Of a DNA stretch of 54,183 nt, positions 26,746-40,699 are shown piece after piece. The first letter of the stretch is position 1. Each line of letters opens with the position of its first letter. Where the stretch lies: the NCBI GenBank assembly GCA_025361845.1, contig JANYJL010000239.1, forward strand, positions 1-54,183. Reading direction: 5' to 3'. This DNA is from Rhizobacter sp. (GTDB taxonomy: Bacteria > Pseudomonadota > Gammaproteobacteria > Burkholderiales > Burkholderiaceae_C). The notes under the pieces were generated by a model. It had not been told where the DNA came from and ran no database searches. It saw nothing but the letters and a program-made list of their open reading frames with translations. A program made the position numbers and the translations under genes.

Positions 26746-28230
26746 TCAGACCGCCGACACGAGCCGCGGCATCGCCTTGCGCGCTTCGACGGCTTGCGCA
26801 TACAGCGTCATGTAGTCCTGCGCCGCGCCGGTCCAGGAAAAGTCTTGCGCCATGGCGCGCAGCATCAGCTTGCGCCAGGCTTCGGGCTTGCGGAACAAGG
26901 CCGCGGCGCGCAGCAGGCATTGTTCGAGTGCGGCCGGCGTGGCCACGTCGAAACTGAAGCCGGTGGCGCGGTCTTCGGCGACCGCCAGTTCATTCGCATC
27001 GACAACCGTGTCGGCCAGGCCGCCGACGCGCCGCACCAGCGGCAAGGTGCCGTAGCGCAGGCCGTACAACTGGGTCAGCCCACAGGGCTCGAAGCGCGAG
27101 GGCACGAGGATCGAATCGCAGCCCGCCACGACCCGGTGCGCCAGCACTTCGTCGTAGCCGATGCGGGTGGCAACACGGTCCGGATTTTCCTTTTCAGCCG
27201 CGCGGAAGGCCGCTTCAAGCGCGGGCTCACCGGTGCCTTGAATCAGGAACTGCGCACCATCGCGCACCAGGCCGGGCAGCGCGGCCAGCACCAGATCGAG
27301 GCCCTTCTGCGAAGTGAGCCGGCTCACCACGCCGAAGAGCGGCGCCGCGGCGTCCTGCGCCAAACCCATCTCGGCTTGCAGCGCCTTCTTGCAGGCGCCC
27401 TTGCCGGTCAGCGCATCGGCCTTGTAGCGCGCTGCGATGGCGGTGTCGGTGGCCGGGTTCCACACATCCTGGTCGACACCGTTGAGCACCCCCGACACAT
27501 CGGCGCTGCGGCTGCGGATGACGCCATCGAGGCCGCAACCGAACTCGTGCGTCGCGATCTCGCGCGCATAGGTCGGGCTGACCGTCGTGATGCGATCGGC
27601 GAACTTCAGCCCCGCCTTCATGAAGGACAGCTTGTTGTGAAACTCCAGCGCGGCGGCGGCCATGAACTTCGGAGGCAGGCCGAGCGCAGGGAATTCACCC
27701 GGCGCGAACAACCCCTGGAACGCGAGGTTGTGCACCGTGAACACCGAGGCCGCGCGGGTGGCCGGGTGCGCCGTCATGTAGGCGCAGGTCATGGCGGCGT
27801 GCCAGTCGTGCGCGTGCACCACGTCGGGGGTCCATTCGGGGTCGAGTTCGCCCGCGGCCAGGTGCGCCGCAGCCCAACCGAGCAGGCCGAAGCGCTGCAG
27901 GTTGTCAGACCACTCCACGCCATTGCTGTCCTGGTAGGGGCTGCCGCCACGCCGGTACAGGTACGGCGCATCGACCACGTACGCGGGGATCTTGCTGTAG
28001 GGCAGCTGCCCCAGCCGCAAGCTCACGCGCGCCGCGCCGAAGGCGGGCCCGATCTCGCAGACCAGCTTCTGATGCAACACCGCATCGGCAATTGCCGGCA
28101 GGCCCGGCAGGACGAGCCGGCTGTCGGCGCCCGCGCGTTGCAGCGCGGGTGGCAGGGCCCCGGCCACATCGGCCAGGCCACCGGTCTTGATGAGAGGAAA
28201 AACTTCCGCGGCGACGTGCAGTACTTTCAT
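26746..28230 (-). CDS. glgA: Glycogen synthase (ADP-glucose)
   Basis: A 494-residue GT5 glycosyltransferase adding glucose from ADP-glucose to growing glycogen. ADP-glucose-binding [13 protein letters not shown] is at 15-27, [16 protein letters not shown] follows, and the C-terminal domain has [16 protein letters not shown] and [19 protein letters not shown] with the catalytic Glu region. Length matches bacterial GlgA. The start at 28230 ([14 protein letters not shown]) is typical. It lies 23 bp after glgC on the same strand, so substrate synthesis and polymerisation are co-transcribed. Confidence 0.95.
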   Translation of the reverse strand: MKVLHVAAEVFPLIKTGGLADVAGALPPALQRAGADSRLVLPGLPAIADAVLHQKLVCEIGPAFGAARVSLRLGQLPYSKIPAYVVDAPYLYRRGGSPYQDSNGVEWSDNLQRFGLLGWAAAHLAAGELDPEWTPDVVHAHDWHAAMTCAYMTAHPATRAASVFTVHNLAFQGLFAPGEFPALGLPPKFMAAAALEFHNKLSFMKAGLKFADRITTVSPTYAREIATHEFGCGLDGVIRSRSADVSGVLNGVDQDVWNPATDTAIAARYKADALTGKGACKKALQAEMGLAQDAAAPLFGVVSRLTSQKGLDLVLAALPGLVRDGAQFLIQGTGEPALEAAFRAAEKENPDRVATRIGYDEVLAHRVVAGCDSILVPSRFEPCGLTQLYGLRYGTLPLVRRVGGLADTVVDANELAVAEDRATGFSFDVATPAALEQCLLRAAALFRKPEAWRKLMLRAMAQDFSWTGAAQDYMTLYAQAVEARKAMPRLVSAV

Positions 28231-28253
28231 GCTCGCAATGGTAGGGGCGTCGA

Positions 28254-29522
28254 TCAGCGGATGAGCTTTTCCAGCATCTCGCGCGTGACGAGCGTGATGC
28301 CGTTGTCGGTGCGGTAGTAATTTGCCGCATCGGCGACGGCGTCTTCGCCGATCACCATGCCATCGGGGATGTGGCAACCGCGGTCCACGACCACGCGGGT
28401 CAGGCGCACGTTGCGGCCCACCACCACCTCGGGCAAAAGCACCGACCAGTTCACGTGCGAGTAGGAGTGCACCCGCACGCTCGAGAACAACACCGAGCGG
28501 AACACGCTGCCGGAAATGATCGAGCCGCCGGAAATCATCGACTCGATCGCCATGCCACGGCGGTCGTCCTGGTTGTGCACGAACTTGGCCGGCGGCAACT
28601 GCGCCTGATACGTCCAGATTGGCCAGCGGGTGTCGTAGAGGTTGAGCTGCGGGTCGGTGGCGGTGAGGTCGATGTTCGCATCCCAGTACGCGTCGATCGT
28701 TCCCACGTCGCGCCAGTACGGTTCCTCGCCGGGTTTGGTCGAGACGCAGCTGAGGTGGAACGAATGCGCCACGGCCTGGCTGCTGCGCACGGCGTGCGGG
28801 ATGATGTCCTTGCCGAAGTCGTGGCTCGACGCCGGGTCGTTGATGTCGCGCTCGAGTTCCTTGTAGAGATAGCGCGCATTGAAGATGTAGATGCCCATGC
28901 TGGCCAGCGCCATGTCGGGGTGGCCGGGCATCGGCGGCGGGTCGGACGGCTTTTCGACGAAGGCGGTGATCAGGTTGTTCTCGTCCACCGCCATCACGCC
29001 GAAGCCCACCGCCTCGGCACGCGGCACCGGGATGCAGCCGACCGTGCACTCGCGCCCATGGGACACGTGGTCGGCCAACATCAGCGCGTAGTTCATCTTG
29101 TAGATGTGGTCGCCGGCCAGCACGACGATGTAGTCGGCGCCGTAGCTCGCCAGGATGTCCTGGTTTTGATACACGGCATCGGCCGTGCCGCGGTACCAGC
29201 TTTCTTCATCGACCCGCTGCTGCGCCGGCATGAGGTCGACGAACTCGTTCATCTCGCTCTTCAGGAAGGCCCAGCCGCGTTGCAGGTGGCGGATCAGGCT
29301 GTGGCTCTTGTACTGCGTGATCACGCCGATGCGGCGGATGCCGGAGTTCAGGCAGTTCGACAGCGCGAAGTCGATGATGCGGAACTTGCCGCCGAAATAC
29401 ACACCGGGCTTGGCTCGCCGGTCGGTCAGGTTCTTCAGGCGGCTGCCGCGTCCGCCAGCCAGCACCAGCGCGACCGTGCGCTTGGGCAAATCCAGACTCC
29501 GGGCCAGATCGGTTGTTTCCAT
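28254..29522 (-). CDS. glgC: Glucose-1-phosphate adenylyltransferase
   Basis: A 422-residue ADP-glucose pyrophosphorylase. N-terminal nucleotidyltransferase: [38 protein letters not shown] and the D in [14 protein letters not shown]-terminal left-handed beta-helix carries hexapeptide-type repeats ([16 protein letters not shown]). ATG 29522 has GGAGAG upstream; a longer frame to 29642 is rejected. It commits glucose-1-phosphate to glycogen and is normally allosterically controlled. First gene of the glgCA unit, divergent from glgP. Confidence 0.95.
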   Translation of the reverse strand: METTDLARSLDLPKRTVALVLAGGRGSRLKNLTDRRAKPGVYFGGKFRIIDFALSNCLNSGIRRIGVITQYKSHSLIRHLQRGWAFLKSEMNEFVDLMPAQQRVDEESWYRGTADAVYQNQDILASYGADYIVVLAGDHIYKMNYALMLADHVSHGRECTVGCIPVPRAEAVGFGVMAVDENNLITAFVEKPSDPPPMPGHPDMALASMGIYIFNARYLYKELERDINDPASSHDFGKDIIPHAVRSSQAVAHSFHLSCVSTKPGEEPYWRDVGTIDAYWDANIDLTATDPQLNLYDTRWPIWTYQAQLPPAKFVHNQDDRRGMAIESMISGGSIISGSVFRSVLFSSVRVHSYSHVNWSVLLPEVVVGRNVRLTRVVVDRGCHIPDGMVIGEDAVADAANYYRTDNGITLVTREMLEKLIR

Positions 29523-30000
29523 GAACTCTCCGTTTGAACGTAGGGATGGGCGGGCCGCGTTGAAGCATTCGCACAACGCCGCTTCGGCTCGGTCCGGACA
29601 TTGTGGAGCGAGCCGCGAAGCCCGGAACCGGGTGAAACCCACTACCCGGCAGCGTAACCCGGCGTAATTTCAAGGGCGGCTTGTCCATTTGCCTCAAAGC
29701 GGTTTGGACTGAGCGGCCCCCGGCACCCGGCCGAGGCTCTCGCGGCCCGCAGGGAAGAGCCCGTCTTTTGCCATCGTAATCGCCTGTAACCCGGCCTGCG
29801 GCACCTGAAAATCAGCGGTTCGAGCGACGCCCTGTCAAGGCTCGGGAGCGCGGTTGACGCTCTCCTGACCGTGCGTGACACTGCGCCCGCCGCGTGCCCC
29901 AACCATGCCGAACCGCGCCCAGGCCAAGGCGGCCGAGACAAGGCAGGCACACAAGATGCTGGCAATACAGACTGCCCTTTCACTGACCCAAGGAACTCCC
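29523..30000. other. 478-bp divergent intergenic region between glgC and glgP
   Basis: No gene is visible. The region should hold the promoters of both glycogen units and contains the LacI-family-like site at 29694-29707. The glgP frame is open back to 29875, so its start could lie further left than the GTG chosen. Confidence 0.6.
29694..29707. promoter_or_regulatory. LacI-family-like operator, copy 1
   Basis: TCAAAGCGGTTTGG: a near-palindrome with a central CG, of the type bound by LacI/GalR regulators. Its first 12 bases differ at only one position from the site upstream of glgB at 32451. It lies in the divergent glgC/glgP promoter region. Confidence 0.5.
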
Positions 30001-32427
<2,427 letters not shown>

Positions 32428-32450
32428 TTTTTTGCGCTCCGGCAGTACTA

Positions 32451-32464
32451 TCAAAGCGCTTTCA
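32451..32464. promoter_or_regulatory. LacI-family-like operator, copy 2
   Basis: TCAAAGCGCTTTCA, with a perfect AAAGCGCTTT core, lies 26 bp upstream of the glgB start in the glgP-glgB gap. It differs by one base from the classic TGAAAGCGCTTTCA operator of LacI/CcpA-type regulators and almost matches copy 1 at 29694. Confidence 0.6.
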
Positions 32465-32490
32465 AAAAGTGCCACGGCAGGAGACAAAAC

Positions 32491-34670
32491 ATGATCCAAG
32501 AGCGCGACATCGACCTCATCCGGACGGCGAGCCACGGCGACCCGTTCTCCGTACTGGGCGTCCATGCGGACGAACGCGGTTACCTCTGGCTGCGGGCCTT
32601 CCTGCCCGCCGCCGCATCCGTCGAATTGCTGGGTGCGGGCGGTGTGGCGCTGGCTGCGCTGGAACTCCGCCACGCAAACGGCTTCTTCGAATGCGCCTTC
32701 CCGGTCGGCGCACCGGCCGACTACCGGCTGAAGGTGCGCTGGGCAGACGGCAACGAATCGGTCATCGACGACCCCTACCGCTTCCCGCCCGTGCTCGGCG
32801 AGATGGACGTGTGGTTGATGGGCGAAGGCTCGCACCTGCGGCCGTACGAAGTACTCGGCGCGACCCAGCGCGTGATGGAAGGCGTGGCGGGAACAAGCTT
32901 CTGCGTGTGGGCACCGAACGCCTCGCGCGTCAGCGTGGTCGGCGACTTCAATGTCTGGGACGGCCGCCGCCACCCGATGCGCCTGCGCCGCGAGTGCGGC
33001 GTCTGGGAAATCTTCATCCCTGGCATCGCCACCGGCACCGCCTACAAGTACGAGATCCGAGCCCGCGAAGGCCATGTGCTGCCGCTGAAGGCTGACCCGT
33101 ATGCGCTGCAGTCGGAAATGCGCCCGGCCACGGCCAGCGTGGTGACGCGCATGCCCGAGGTTGCCATCGCCTCGCCCGCTCGTCAGGCCGCCAACGCGCT
33201 CGACGCGCCGATGAGCATCTACGAGGTGCACCTCGGCTCCTGGCGCCGCAAGATCGACGATGAGAACGGCGACCACGGCCGCTTCCTCACCTGGGACGAA
33301 CTGGCCGATACGCTCGTACCCTACACGCGCGACATGGGCTTCACCCATCTCGAATTGATGCCGGTGACCGAACATCCGTTCGACGGCTCCTGGGGTTATC
33401 AGCCGATCGGCATGTACTCGCCCACCTCGCGCTTCGGTGATGCGCCGGGCTTTCGCCGCTTCGTCGACCGCTGCCATGCCGAAGGCGTGGGTGTGCTGCT
33501 CGACTGGGTGCCGGCGCACTTCCCGACCGACACCCACGGCTTGGCCAACTTCGACGGCACCCAGCTCTACGAATACGCGGACCCGCGCGAAGGTTTTCAC
33601 CAGGACTGGAACACGCTGATCTACAACCTCGGCCGCACCGAAGTCAGCAACTTCCTGGTCGCCAATGCGCTGTACTGGCTCGAGCGCTACAACGTCGACG
33701 GCCTGCGCGTCGATGCGGTCGCCTCGATGCTCTACCGCGACTACAGCCGCAAACACGGCGAGTGGGTGCCGAACGTGCACGGCGGGCGCGAGAACCTCGA
33801 AGCCATCGCCTTCCTCAAGCGCATGAACGAGGTGGTCGGCAGCGAACGTTCACAGGCCGTGACCTTGGCCGAAGAGTCGACCGCCTTCCCGGCCGTGTCG
33901 CGCCCCACCTACGCGGGCGGCCTGGGCTTCCACTACAAGTGGAACATGGGCTGGATGCACGACACCTTGTCGTACATGGCGCGTGACCCGCTCTACCGCA
34001 AGCACCACCACGGCGAGATGACCTTCGGGATGGTCTATGCCTTCAACGAGAACTTCGTGCTGCCGATCTCGCACGACGAGGTCGTGCACGGCAAGGGCTC
34101 GCTGCTCACCAAGATGCCGGGCGACCGCTGGCAGAAGTTCGCCAACCTGCGCGCCTACTTCGGCTTCATGTTCGGCCACCCCGGCAAGAAGCTGCTGTTC
34201 ATGGGCTGCGAGTTCGGCCAGGAACGCGAGTGGAACCACGACCAGAGCCTCGACTGGCACCTGCTCGGCGACCGCCAGCATGAAGGTGTGCAGCGCCTGA
34301 TGCACGACCTCAACCGCCTCTACAAGGCGACACCGGCGCTCTATCAGCGCGACTTCACGCCCGATGGTTTCGAGTGGATCGAACACAACGACGCGGATCG
34401 CTCGGTGCTCTGCTTCGCGCGCCACGGCAACGAGCCGGGCTCGATGGTGGTGGTGGTCTGCAACTTCACGCCGATGGTGCAACACGACTACCGCGTCGGC
34501 GTGCCGCGCCCCGGTGTGTACGTCGAGCGCATCAACACCGATTCGGCGCACTACGGCGGCAGCAATGTCGGCGCGCCCTTCGGCGAGATCACCGCCGATG
34601 CGATCGGCTGGCACGGCAAGGCGCAGTCCCTGGCGCTCACGCTGCCGCCGCTGGCCACTGTCTTCTTCGA

Positions 34671-34683
<13 letters not shown>
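32491..34683 (+). CDS. glgB: 1,4-alpha-glucan branching enzyme
   Basis: A 730-residue GH13 enzyme forming alpha-1,6 branches. Two N-terminal carbohydrate-binding-like domains (the second at [19 protein letters not shown]), then the barrel: [18 protein letters not shown], nucleophile D408 in [11 protein letters not shown], acid/base E461 in LAEEST and the third carboxylate in [14 protein letters not shown]. The C-terminal beta domain is present. ATG 32491 has AGGAGA upstream. It overlaps glgX by 13 bp. Length equals the full E. coli-type enzyme. Confidence 0.96.
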
Positions 34684-36763
<2,080 letters not shown>

Positions 36764-36770
<7 letters not shown>

Positions 36771-36801
36771 ATTCGCGTACAGAATTCAGGCCCCTGAATT
36801 C
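36764..36801. repeat. Hairpin with EcoRI-site arms at glgX-malQ junction
   Basis: GGCCTGAATTC (36764-36774) and GAATTCAGGCC (36782-36792) are perfect inverted repeats with a 7-nt loop; CCTGAATTC recurs at 36793-36801. The glgX stop codon lies in the left arm. It could stabilise or attenuate the mRNA between the two genes. Confidence 0.6.
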
Positions 36802-36825
36802 AAACTCGAAGCGGAGCATCACCCC

Positions 36826-38331
36826 ATGCGTTTTCCTCGCGCCAGCGGCGTGCTCTTGCACCCCACGTCCCTGCCCGGCCCACACGGCTCGGGTGATTTC
36901 GGCGCCGCCGCGTACCACTTCGTCGATTGGCTGGTCGCGGCCGGCCAGACGCTCTGGCAGATCCTGCCGCTCGGCGGCATCGGCCCCGGCAACTCGCCCT
37001 ACATGAGCTCGTCAGCCTTCGCCGGCAATGTGCTGATGATCGATCTCGTCGAGTTGCAGCAGCGCGGCTGGCTCGACGAAGCCGACCTCGTGCCCAATGC
37101 GCCCTTCAACGACCAGCGCCTGAACTTCGGCACCGTCGTGCCCTTCCGCATGCAGCGCTTGGCACGTGCTGCCGAGCGTTTTGCGCACGCGGCCACGCCG
37201 GATGAACGTGCCGAGTTCGAGGCCTTCTGCAAACACCACCACAGCTGGCTCGACGACTACGCGCTCTACATGGCGCTCTCAGACCACTACCACGGCGGAA
37301 ACTGGAGTTGGTGGGACGCTCCGCTGGCCGCACGCGAACGCCCGGCCATGAAGGCCGCACTGATCGCGCACGCACCGCGCATCGCGTTCTGGAAGTTCAG
37401 CCAATGGTGCTTCTTCCGGCAGTGGCTGCGCGTGAAGGACTATGCCAACGAACGCGGCATCGAGATCATCGGCGACATCCCGATCTTCATCGCCTACGAA
37501 AGCGCCGAGGTCTGGGCGCGGCAGGAGTTGTTCGAACTCGACGAACGCGGCGTACCCACCGTCGTGGCCGGCGTGCCGCCCGATGCATTCACCAGCGACG
37601 GCCAGCGCTGGGGCAACCCGCTCTACCGGTGGAGCGCGCACACGAAGGAGCGTTTTGCGTGGTGGGTCGAGCGCATCCGCCGCACCTTCGAACTGGTGGA
37701 CGTGGTGCGCATCGACCACTTCCGCGGCTTCGCGTCGTACTGGGAGATTCCGGCCTCGGAACCGACCGCGATCCACGGCCGCTGGCTGCCAGGTCCGGGC
37801 GAGGCCTTGTTCAAGGCCATCGGCCGCGCGCTCGGGCCGCTGCCGATCATCGCGGAAGACCTCGGCGTCATCACGCCCGACGTGCACGCGCTGCGCACGA
37901 AGTTCGCCTTTCCGGGCATGCGCATCCTGCAGTTCGCCTTCGGCGGCGGGAGCGACAACACCTACTTGCCACACAACCACGACCACGACAGCGTGGTCTA
38001 CACCGGCACGCACGACAACGACACCACGCAAGGCTGGTGGGCTGCGGCCTCGCCGACCGAGCAGCAGCATGTGCGCGATGTGCTCGCCACCGGCGCTGCC
38101 GAGATCCACTGGGACCTGATCCGCTGCGCCTGCGCGAGCGTGGCTGACACCGCGCTCTATCCGCTGCAGGACGTGCTCGGCCTCGGCAGCGAGCACCGCA
38201 TGAACTATCCCGGCAAGGGTGAAGGCTTCTGGGAGTGGCGCTTCAGCTGGGATCAGGTGCGGCCCGAGCACGCGCAGCGGCTGGCGCACCTGTGCCGCAT
38301 CTACCGGCGAGACGGTACCCCTTTGCAATAG
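36826..38331 (+). CDS. malQ: 4-alpha-glucanotransferase (amylomaltase)
   Basis: A 501-residue GH77 enzyme that disproportionates maltooligosaccharides. Conserved pieces are SGVLLHPTSLPGPHGSGDFG, GDIPIFIAYESAEVWA, nucleophile region VVRIDHFRGFASYW, acid/base IIAEDLGVITPDV and TGTHDNDTTQGWW. ATG 36826 is preferred over the longer frame to 36745; GGAG lies 12 nt upstream. Last gene of the plus-strand glycogen unit, handling glgX products. Confidence 0.95.
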   Translation: MRFPRASGVLLHPTSLPGPHGSGDFGAAAYHFVDWLVAAGQTLWQILPLGGIGPGNSPYMSSSAFAGNVLMIDLVELQQRGWLDEADLVPNAPFNDQRLNFGTVVPFRMQRLARAAERFAHAATPDERAEFEAFCKHHHSWLDDYALYMALSDHYHGGNWSWWDAPLAARERPAMKAALIAHAPRIAFWKFSQWCFFRQWLRVKDYANERGIEIIGDIPIFIAYESAEVWARQELFELDERGVPTVVAGVPPDAFTSDGQRWGNPLYRWSAHTKERFAWWVERIRRTFELVDVVRIDHFRGFASYWEIPASEPTAIHGRWLPGPGEALFKAIGRALGPLPIIAEDLGVITPDVHALRTKFAFPGMRILQFAFGGGSDNTYLPHNHDHDSVVYTGTHDNDTTQGWWAAASPTEQQHVRDVLATGAAEIHWDLIRCACASVADTALYPLQDVLGLGSEHRMNYPGKGEGFWEWRFSWDQVRPEHAQRLAHLCRIYRRDGTPLQ

Positions 38332-38360
38332 CCCGACGCCAAAAAGCCCGACGCCAAAAA
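38331..38360 (+). repeat. Tandem 15-bp direct repeat after malQ
   Basis: GCCCGACGCCAAAAA occurs twice in perfect tandem, beginning at the last base of the malQ stop codon. The A-runs become T-runs on the minus strand next to the terminator of the binding-protein gene. Confidence 0.8.
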
Positions 38361-38384
38361 AGAAGGGGCGCCCGAAGGCGCCCC
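38355..38384 (-). terminator. Rho-independent terminator of the branched-chain binding-protein gene
   Basis: On the minus strand GGGGCGCC-TTCG-GGCGCCCC (38384-38365) is followed by TTCTTTTTTGG, a textbook intrinsic terminator with a UUCG loop, 25 bp past the stop at 38410. The A-run before it on the plus strand allows bidirectional use to end malQ transcripts. Confidence 0.85.
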
Positions 38385-38409
38385 GCAGCACAACGCCGAA
38401 GCGTTCCGC

Positions 38410-39552
38410 TTATCGAACCACGGCGATCTGCTCGCGCTTCTCGCCCTTGTAGGTGAACAGTGTCAGCGCGCCGTTCTTCACGTCGCCCTTTTCGTCGAAC
38501 GAGATCGTGCCCGTCACGCCCTTGTAGCCTTCGGTCTTGGCCAGCACCGGCAGGTACTTGGCCGGGTCGGCGGAGCCGGCCTTGACCATCGCAGCGACCA
38601 TCACGTTGACGGCGTCGTACACGTAGGGCGAATAGATCTGCACGTCGGCACCGAACTTCGTCTTGAAGTCGGCCTTGAATTTGTCCATGCCAGCCTTCTG
38701 CGTGCCTTCGACACCACCGGCTTCAGCGCACACCACCTGGCCATCGGCCATCGCGCCGGCGGCCAGCTTCGGCAGTTCGCCCGAGCAGATGCCGTCGCCA
38801 CCCATGAACTTGGCATTGATGCCGAGCGACTTCATCTGACGAATCATCGGGCCGGCCACAGCGTCCATGCCGCCGAAGAAGACCACATCGGGCTTCTTCG
38901 ACTTGATGGCGGTCAGGATGGCGGTGAAGTCCGTCGCCTTGTCGGTCGTGAATTGCGTGTCGGCGATCGCGCCGCCGGAAGCCTTCACGGCCTTGGCGAA
39001 CTCTTCGGCGACACCCTGGCCGTAGGCGGTACGGTCGTCGATCGTGACGATCGACTTGCCGGCCAGTTCCTTCACGGCGTAGCGGCCCAGCGTGCCACCC
39101 AGATGCACGTCGTCAGCCACCACGCGGAAGGTGGTCTTGTAGCCGTTGCGGGTGAACTTCGGGTTGGTGGCCGAGGGCGAAATCTGCGGGATGCCTGCGT
39201 CGCTGTACACCTTGGAGGCGGGGATCGACGTACCCGAATTCAGGTGACCCACCACGCCGTTGACCTTGGAGTCGACCAGCTTTTGCGCGACAGCCGTGCC
39301 TTGCTTCGGATCGCCCGCGTCATCTTCGGCGAGCAGTTCGAACTTGGCCTTCTTGCCGCCGATCATCACGCCCTTGGCGTTGAGTTCGTCGATGGCCATG
39401 CGGGCGCCCATCTCGTTGTCCTTGCCCAGGTGGGCGATGCCGCCGCTGGTGGGGCCGACATGACCGATCTTGACGACCATGTCCTGAGCGTAGGCAGTAG
39501 CACCCAGGGTCACGAGCGCGGCGCCGACGATCATGTTCAGTTTGAATTGCAT
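38410..39552 (-). CDS. LivK/LivJ-type branched-chain amino acid ABC transporter substrate-binding protein
   Basis: A 380-residue periplasmic binding protein. Signal peptide MQFKLNMIVGAALVTLGATA ends at AYA-QD; then VVKIGHVGPTSGGIAHLGKD, VVGHLNSGTSIPASKVYSDA and IVTIDDRTAYGQGVAEEF as in LivK. GGAGA precedes the ATG at 39552. No permease or ATPase genes lie beside it, and it has its own terminator, so it is an orphan component probably sharing a transporter encoded elsewhere. The ligand may be leucine, isoleucine, valine or another amide or aromatic acid. Confidence 0.9.
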   Translation of the reverse strand: MQFKLNMIVGAALVTLGATAYAQDMVVKIGHVGPTSGGIAHLGKDNEMGARMAIDELNAKGVMIGGKKAKFELLAEDDAGDPKQGTAVAQKLVDSKVNGVVGHLNSGTSIPASKVYSDAGIPQISPSATNPKFTRNGYKTTFRVVADDVHLGGTLGRYAVKELAGKSIVTIDDRTAYGQGVAEEFAKAVKASGGAIADTQFTTDKATDFTAILTAIKSKKPDVVFFGGMDAVAGPMIRQMKSLGINAKFMGGDGICSGELPKLAAGAMADGQVVCAEAGGVEGTQKAGMDKFKADFKTKFGADVQIYSPYVYDAVNVMVAAMVKAGSADPAKYLPVLAKTEGYKGVTGTISFDEKGDVKNGALTLFTYKGEKREQIAVVR

Positions 39553-39796
39553 GCGGATTCTCCGGTTGGGAAAGGTAAAACAGAAAAAGGTGAAGCGGGA
39601 TTGGGTTGAAGATTCAACGCGCGACACATTAACTCAATTGAAACCGCATCTCCAGCGGGAATCCTCGGGTCGCGCCGTGCATTCCTCAGCGAGGGTTTAC
39701 ACGCGATCCAGGGGTGCCCGATGGGCTTGTGGTCACTCGACCACCGCGCCTCCTTTCAAGACAGAGAACGCGGCGTCTGCACCCACAACGTGCGGA

Positions 39797-40246
39797 TCAG
39801 CGTCCGCGATGACGCGACAGCTCTTGAGCCACGGCACGTGCGACCACATCACGCAAGGTCGATGCCAACTCGATGCGCGCATCGCGGATGAGCGCATCGG
39901 TCGCGCGCACGAGCGCCGGTGTCAGCACTTCGCGCAGGCGGTACTCGAGCATCAGCTCGACCTGGCGTTGCAGATCGGACAGCACGCGGTCGATCAACTG
40001 CGCTTCGTCGATGCCTTGCAGGTCGCCGGTCGCTTGCGTCGCGGTATCGGGATGGGTTGGCGCTTCATGCGAGAACTCTTGCGGCGTCTGCGGCGGTGAC
40101 GCCAGCCATGATTCCTGCGGCGGCTGTTGTGACCAGTCGGGTGGCGGCGCCACAGGCTCCGCCGGTGGTGGCGCGCGGTACATCGGCTCGACCACTTCGG
40201 TCAGCGTCGGCACGCGCTGCGGCGGCATCGGGCGCGGGCTGGTCAC
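39797..40246 (-). CDS. Small proline-rich hypothetical protein coupled to holC
   Basis: A 149-residue frame beginning at a GTG that overlaps the holC stop by 4 bp (GTGA). The first 65 residues are Pro-rich and probably disordered (PPPAEPVAPPPDWSQQPP). The last 75 are strongly helical and amphipathic (IDEAQLIDRVLSDLQRQVEL, LREVLTPALVRATDALIRDA), ending in basic residues. No signal peptide or membrane helix. The family is not recognised. Coupling to a polymerase III subunit gene may only reflect co-transcription. Confidence 0.7.
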   Translation of the reverse strand: MTSPRPMPPQRVPTLTEVVEPMYRAPPPAEPVAPPPDWSQQPPQESWLASPPQTPQEFSHEAPTHPDTATQATGDLQGIDEAQLIDRVLSDLQRQVELMLEYRLREVLTPALVRATDALIRDARIELASTLRDVVARAVAQELSRHRGR

Positions 40247-40674
40247 TCTTTCACCTCGTGGTGCTGAATGGCGTAGCCGCGGTTCGCGTAATGCTTCCAG
40301 CGCTGGCGGCCGGCGGCGCGGCCTTCGTCGTCGGTCGAGACGATCTCGATCACGCGCGCAAAGCTCTCGAAACCCTCGGGCGCCCGCGCGCCGAGGTTGA
40401 GCAGCACCTCGTGGTGCGTCGCATCGGCCGGGCTTTCGAGCAACCACACTGGCGTGGCACGCAAACGTTCGGCCACTGCGGCACCCGGGGCGGCCAGCAC
40501 ATGCGGCACGAAGTCGAGCGGCTCGAAAGTCCACAAGGCCGTATCGAGCGCCGCGAGCGTAGCGGCCGGCGCGGTCACCACGACCCGCGCTCCCTGGCGC
40601 GTGGCCTTGCGCAACAGCCGGCAGGCATAACCCAGCGGGTGCGGGACATTGGTGTGGAAACTGACCTCGGTCAT
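40243..40674 (-). CDS. holC: DNA polymerase III chi subunit
   Basis: A 143-residue protein with the HolC pattern: MTEVSFHTNVPHPLGYACRL, ARVVVTAPAATLAALDTALW, FVPHV, and the late HEVLLNLGARAPEGFESFARVIEIV followed by a GRQRWKHYANRGY tail. Chi links the clamp loader to SSB. It lies 25 bp after pepA on the same strand, a gene order conserved across proteobacteria. Confidence 0.93.
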   Translation of the reverse strand: MTEVSFHTNVPHPLGYACRLLRKATRQGARVVVTAPAATLAALDTALWTFEPLDFVPHVLAAPGAAVAERLRATPVWLLESPADATHHEVLLNLGARAPEGFESFARVIEIVSTDDEGRAAGRQRWKHYANRGYAIQHHEVKE

Positions 40675-40699
40675 GCCGACATGCGCCCATTCAACCTGT

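Noticed and set aside
38331-38360. Possible CRISPR or satellite repeat
   Set aside because: Only two 15-bp units without spacers, immediately beside a terminator.
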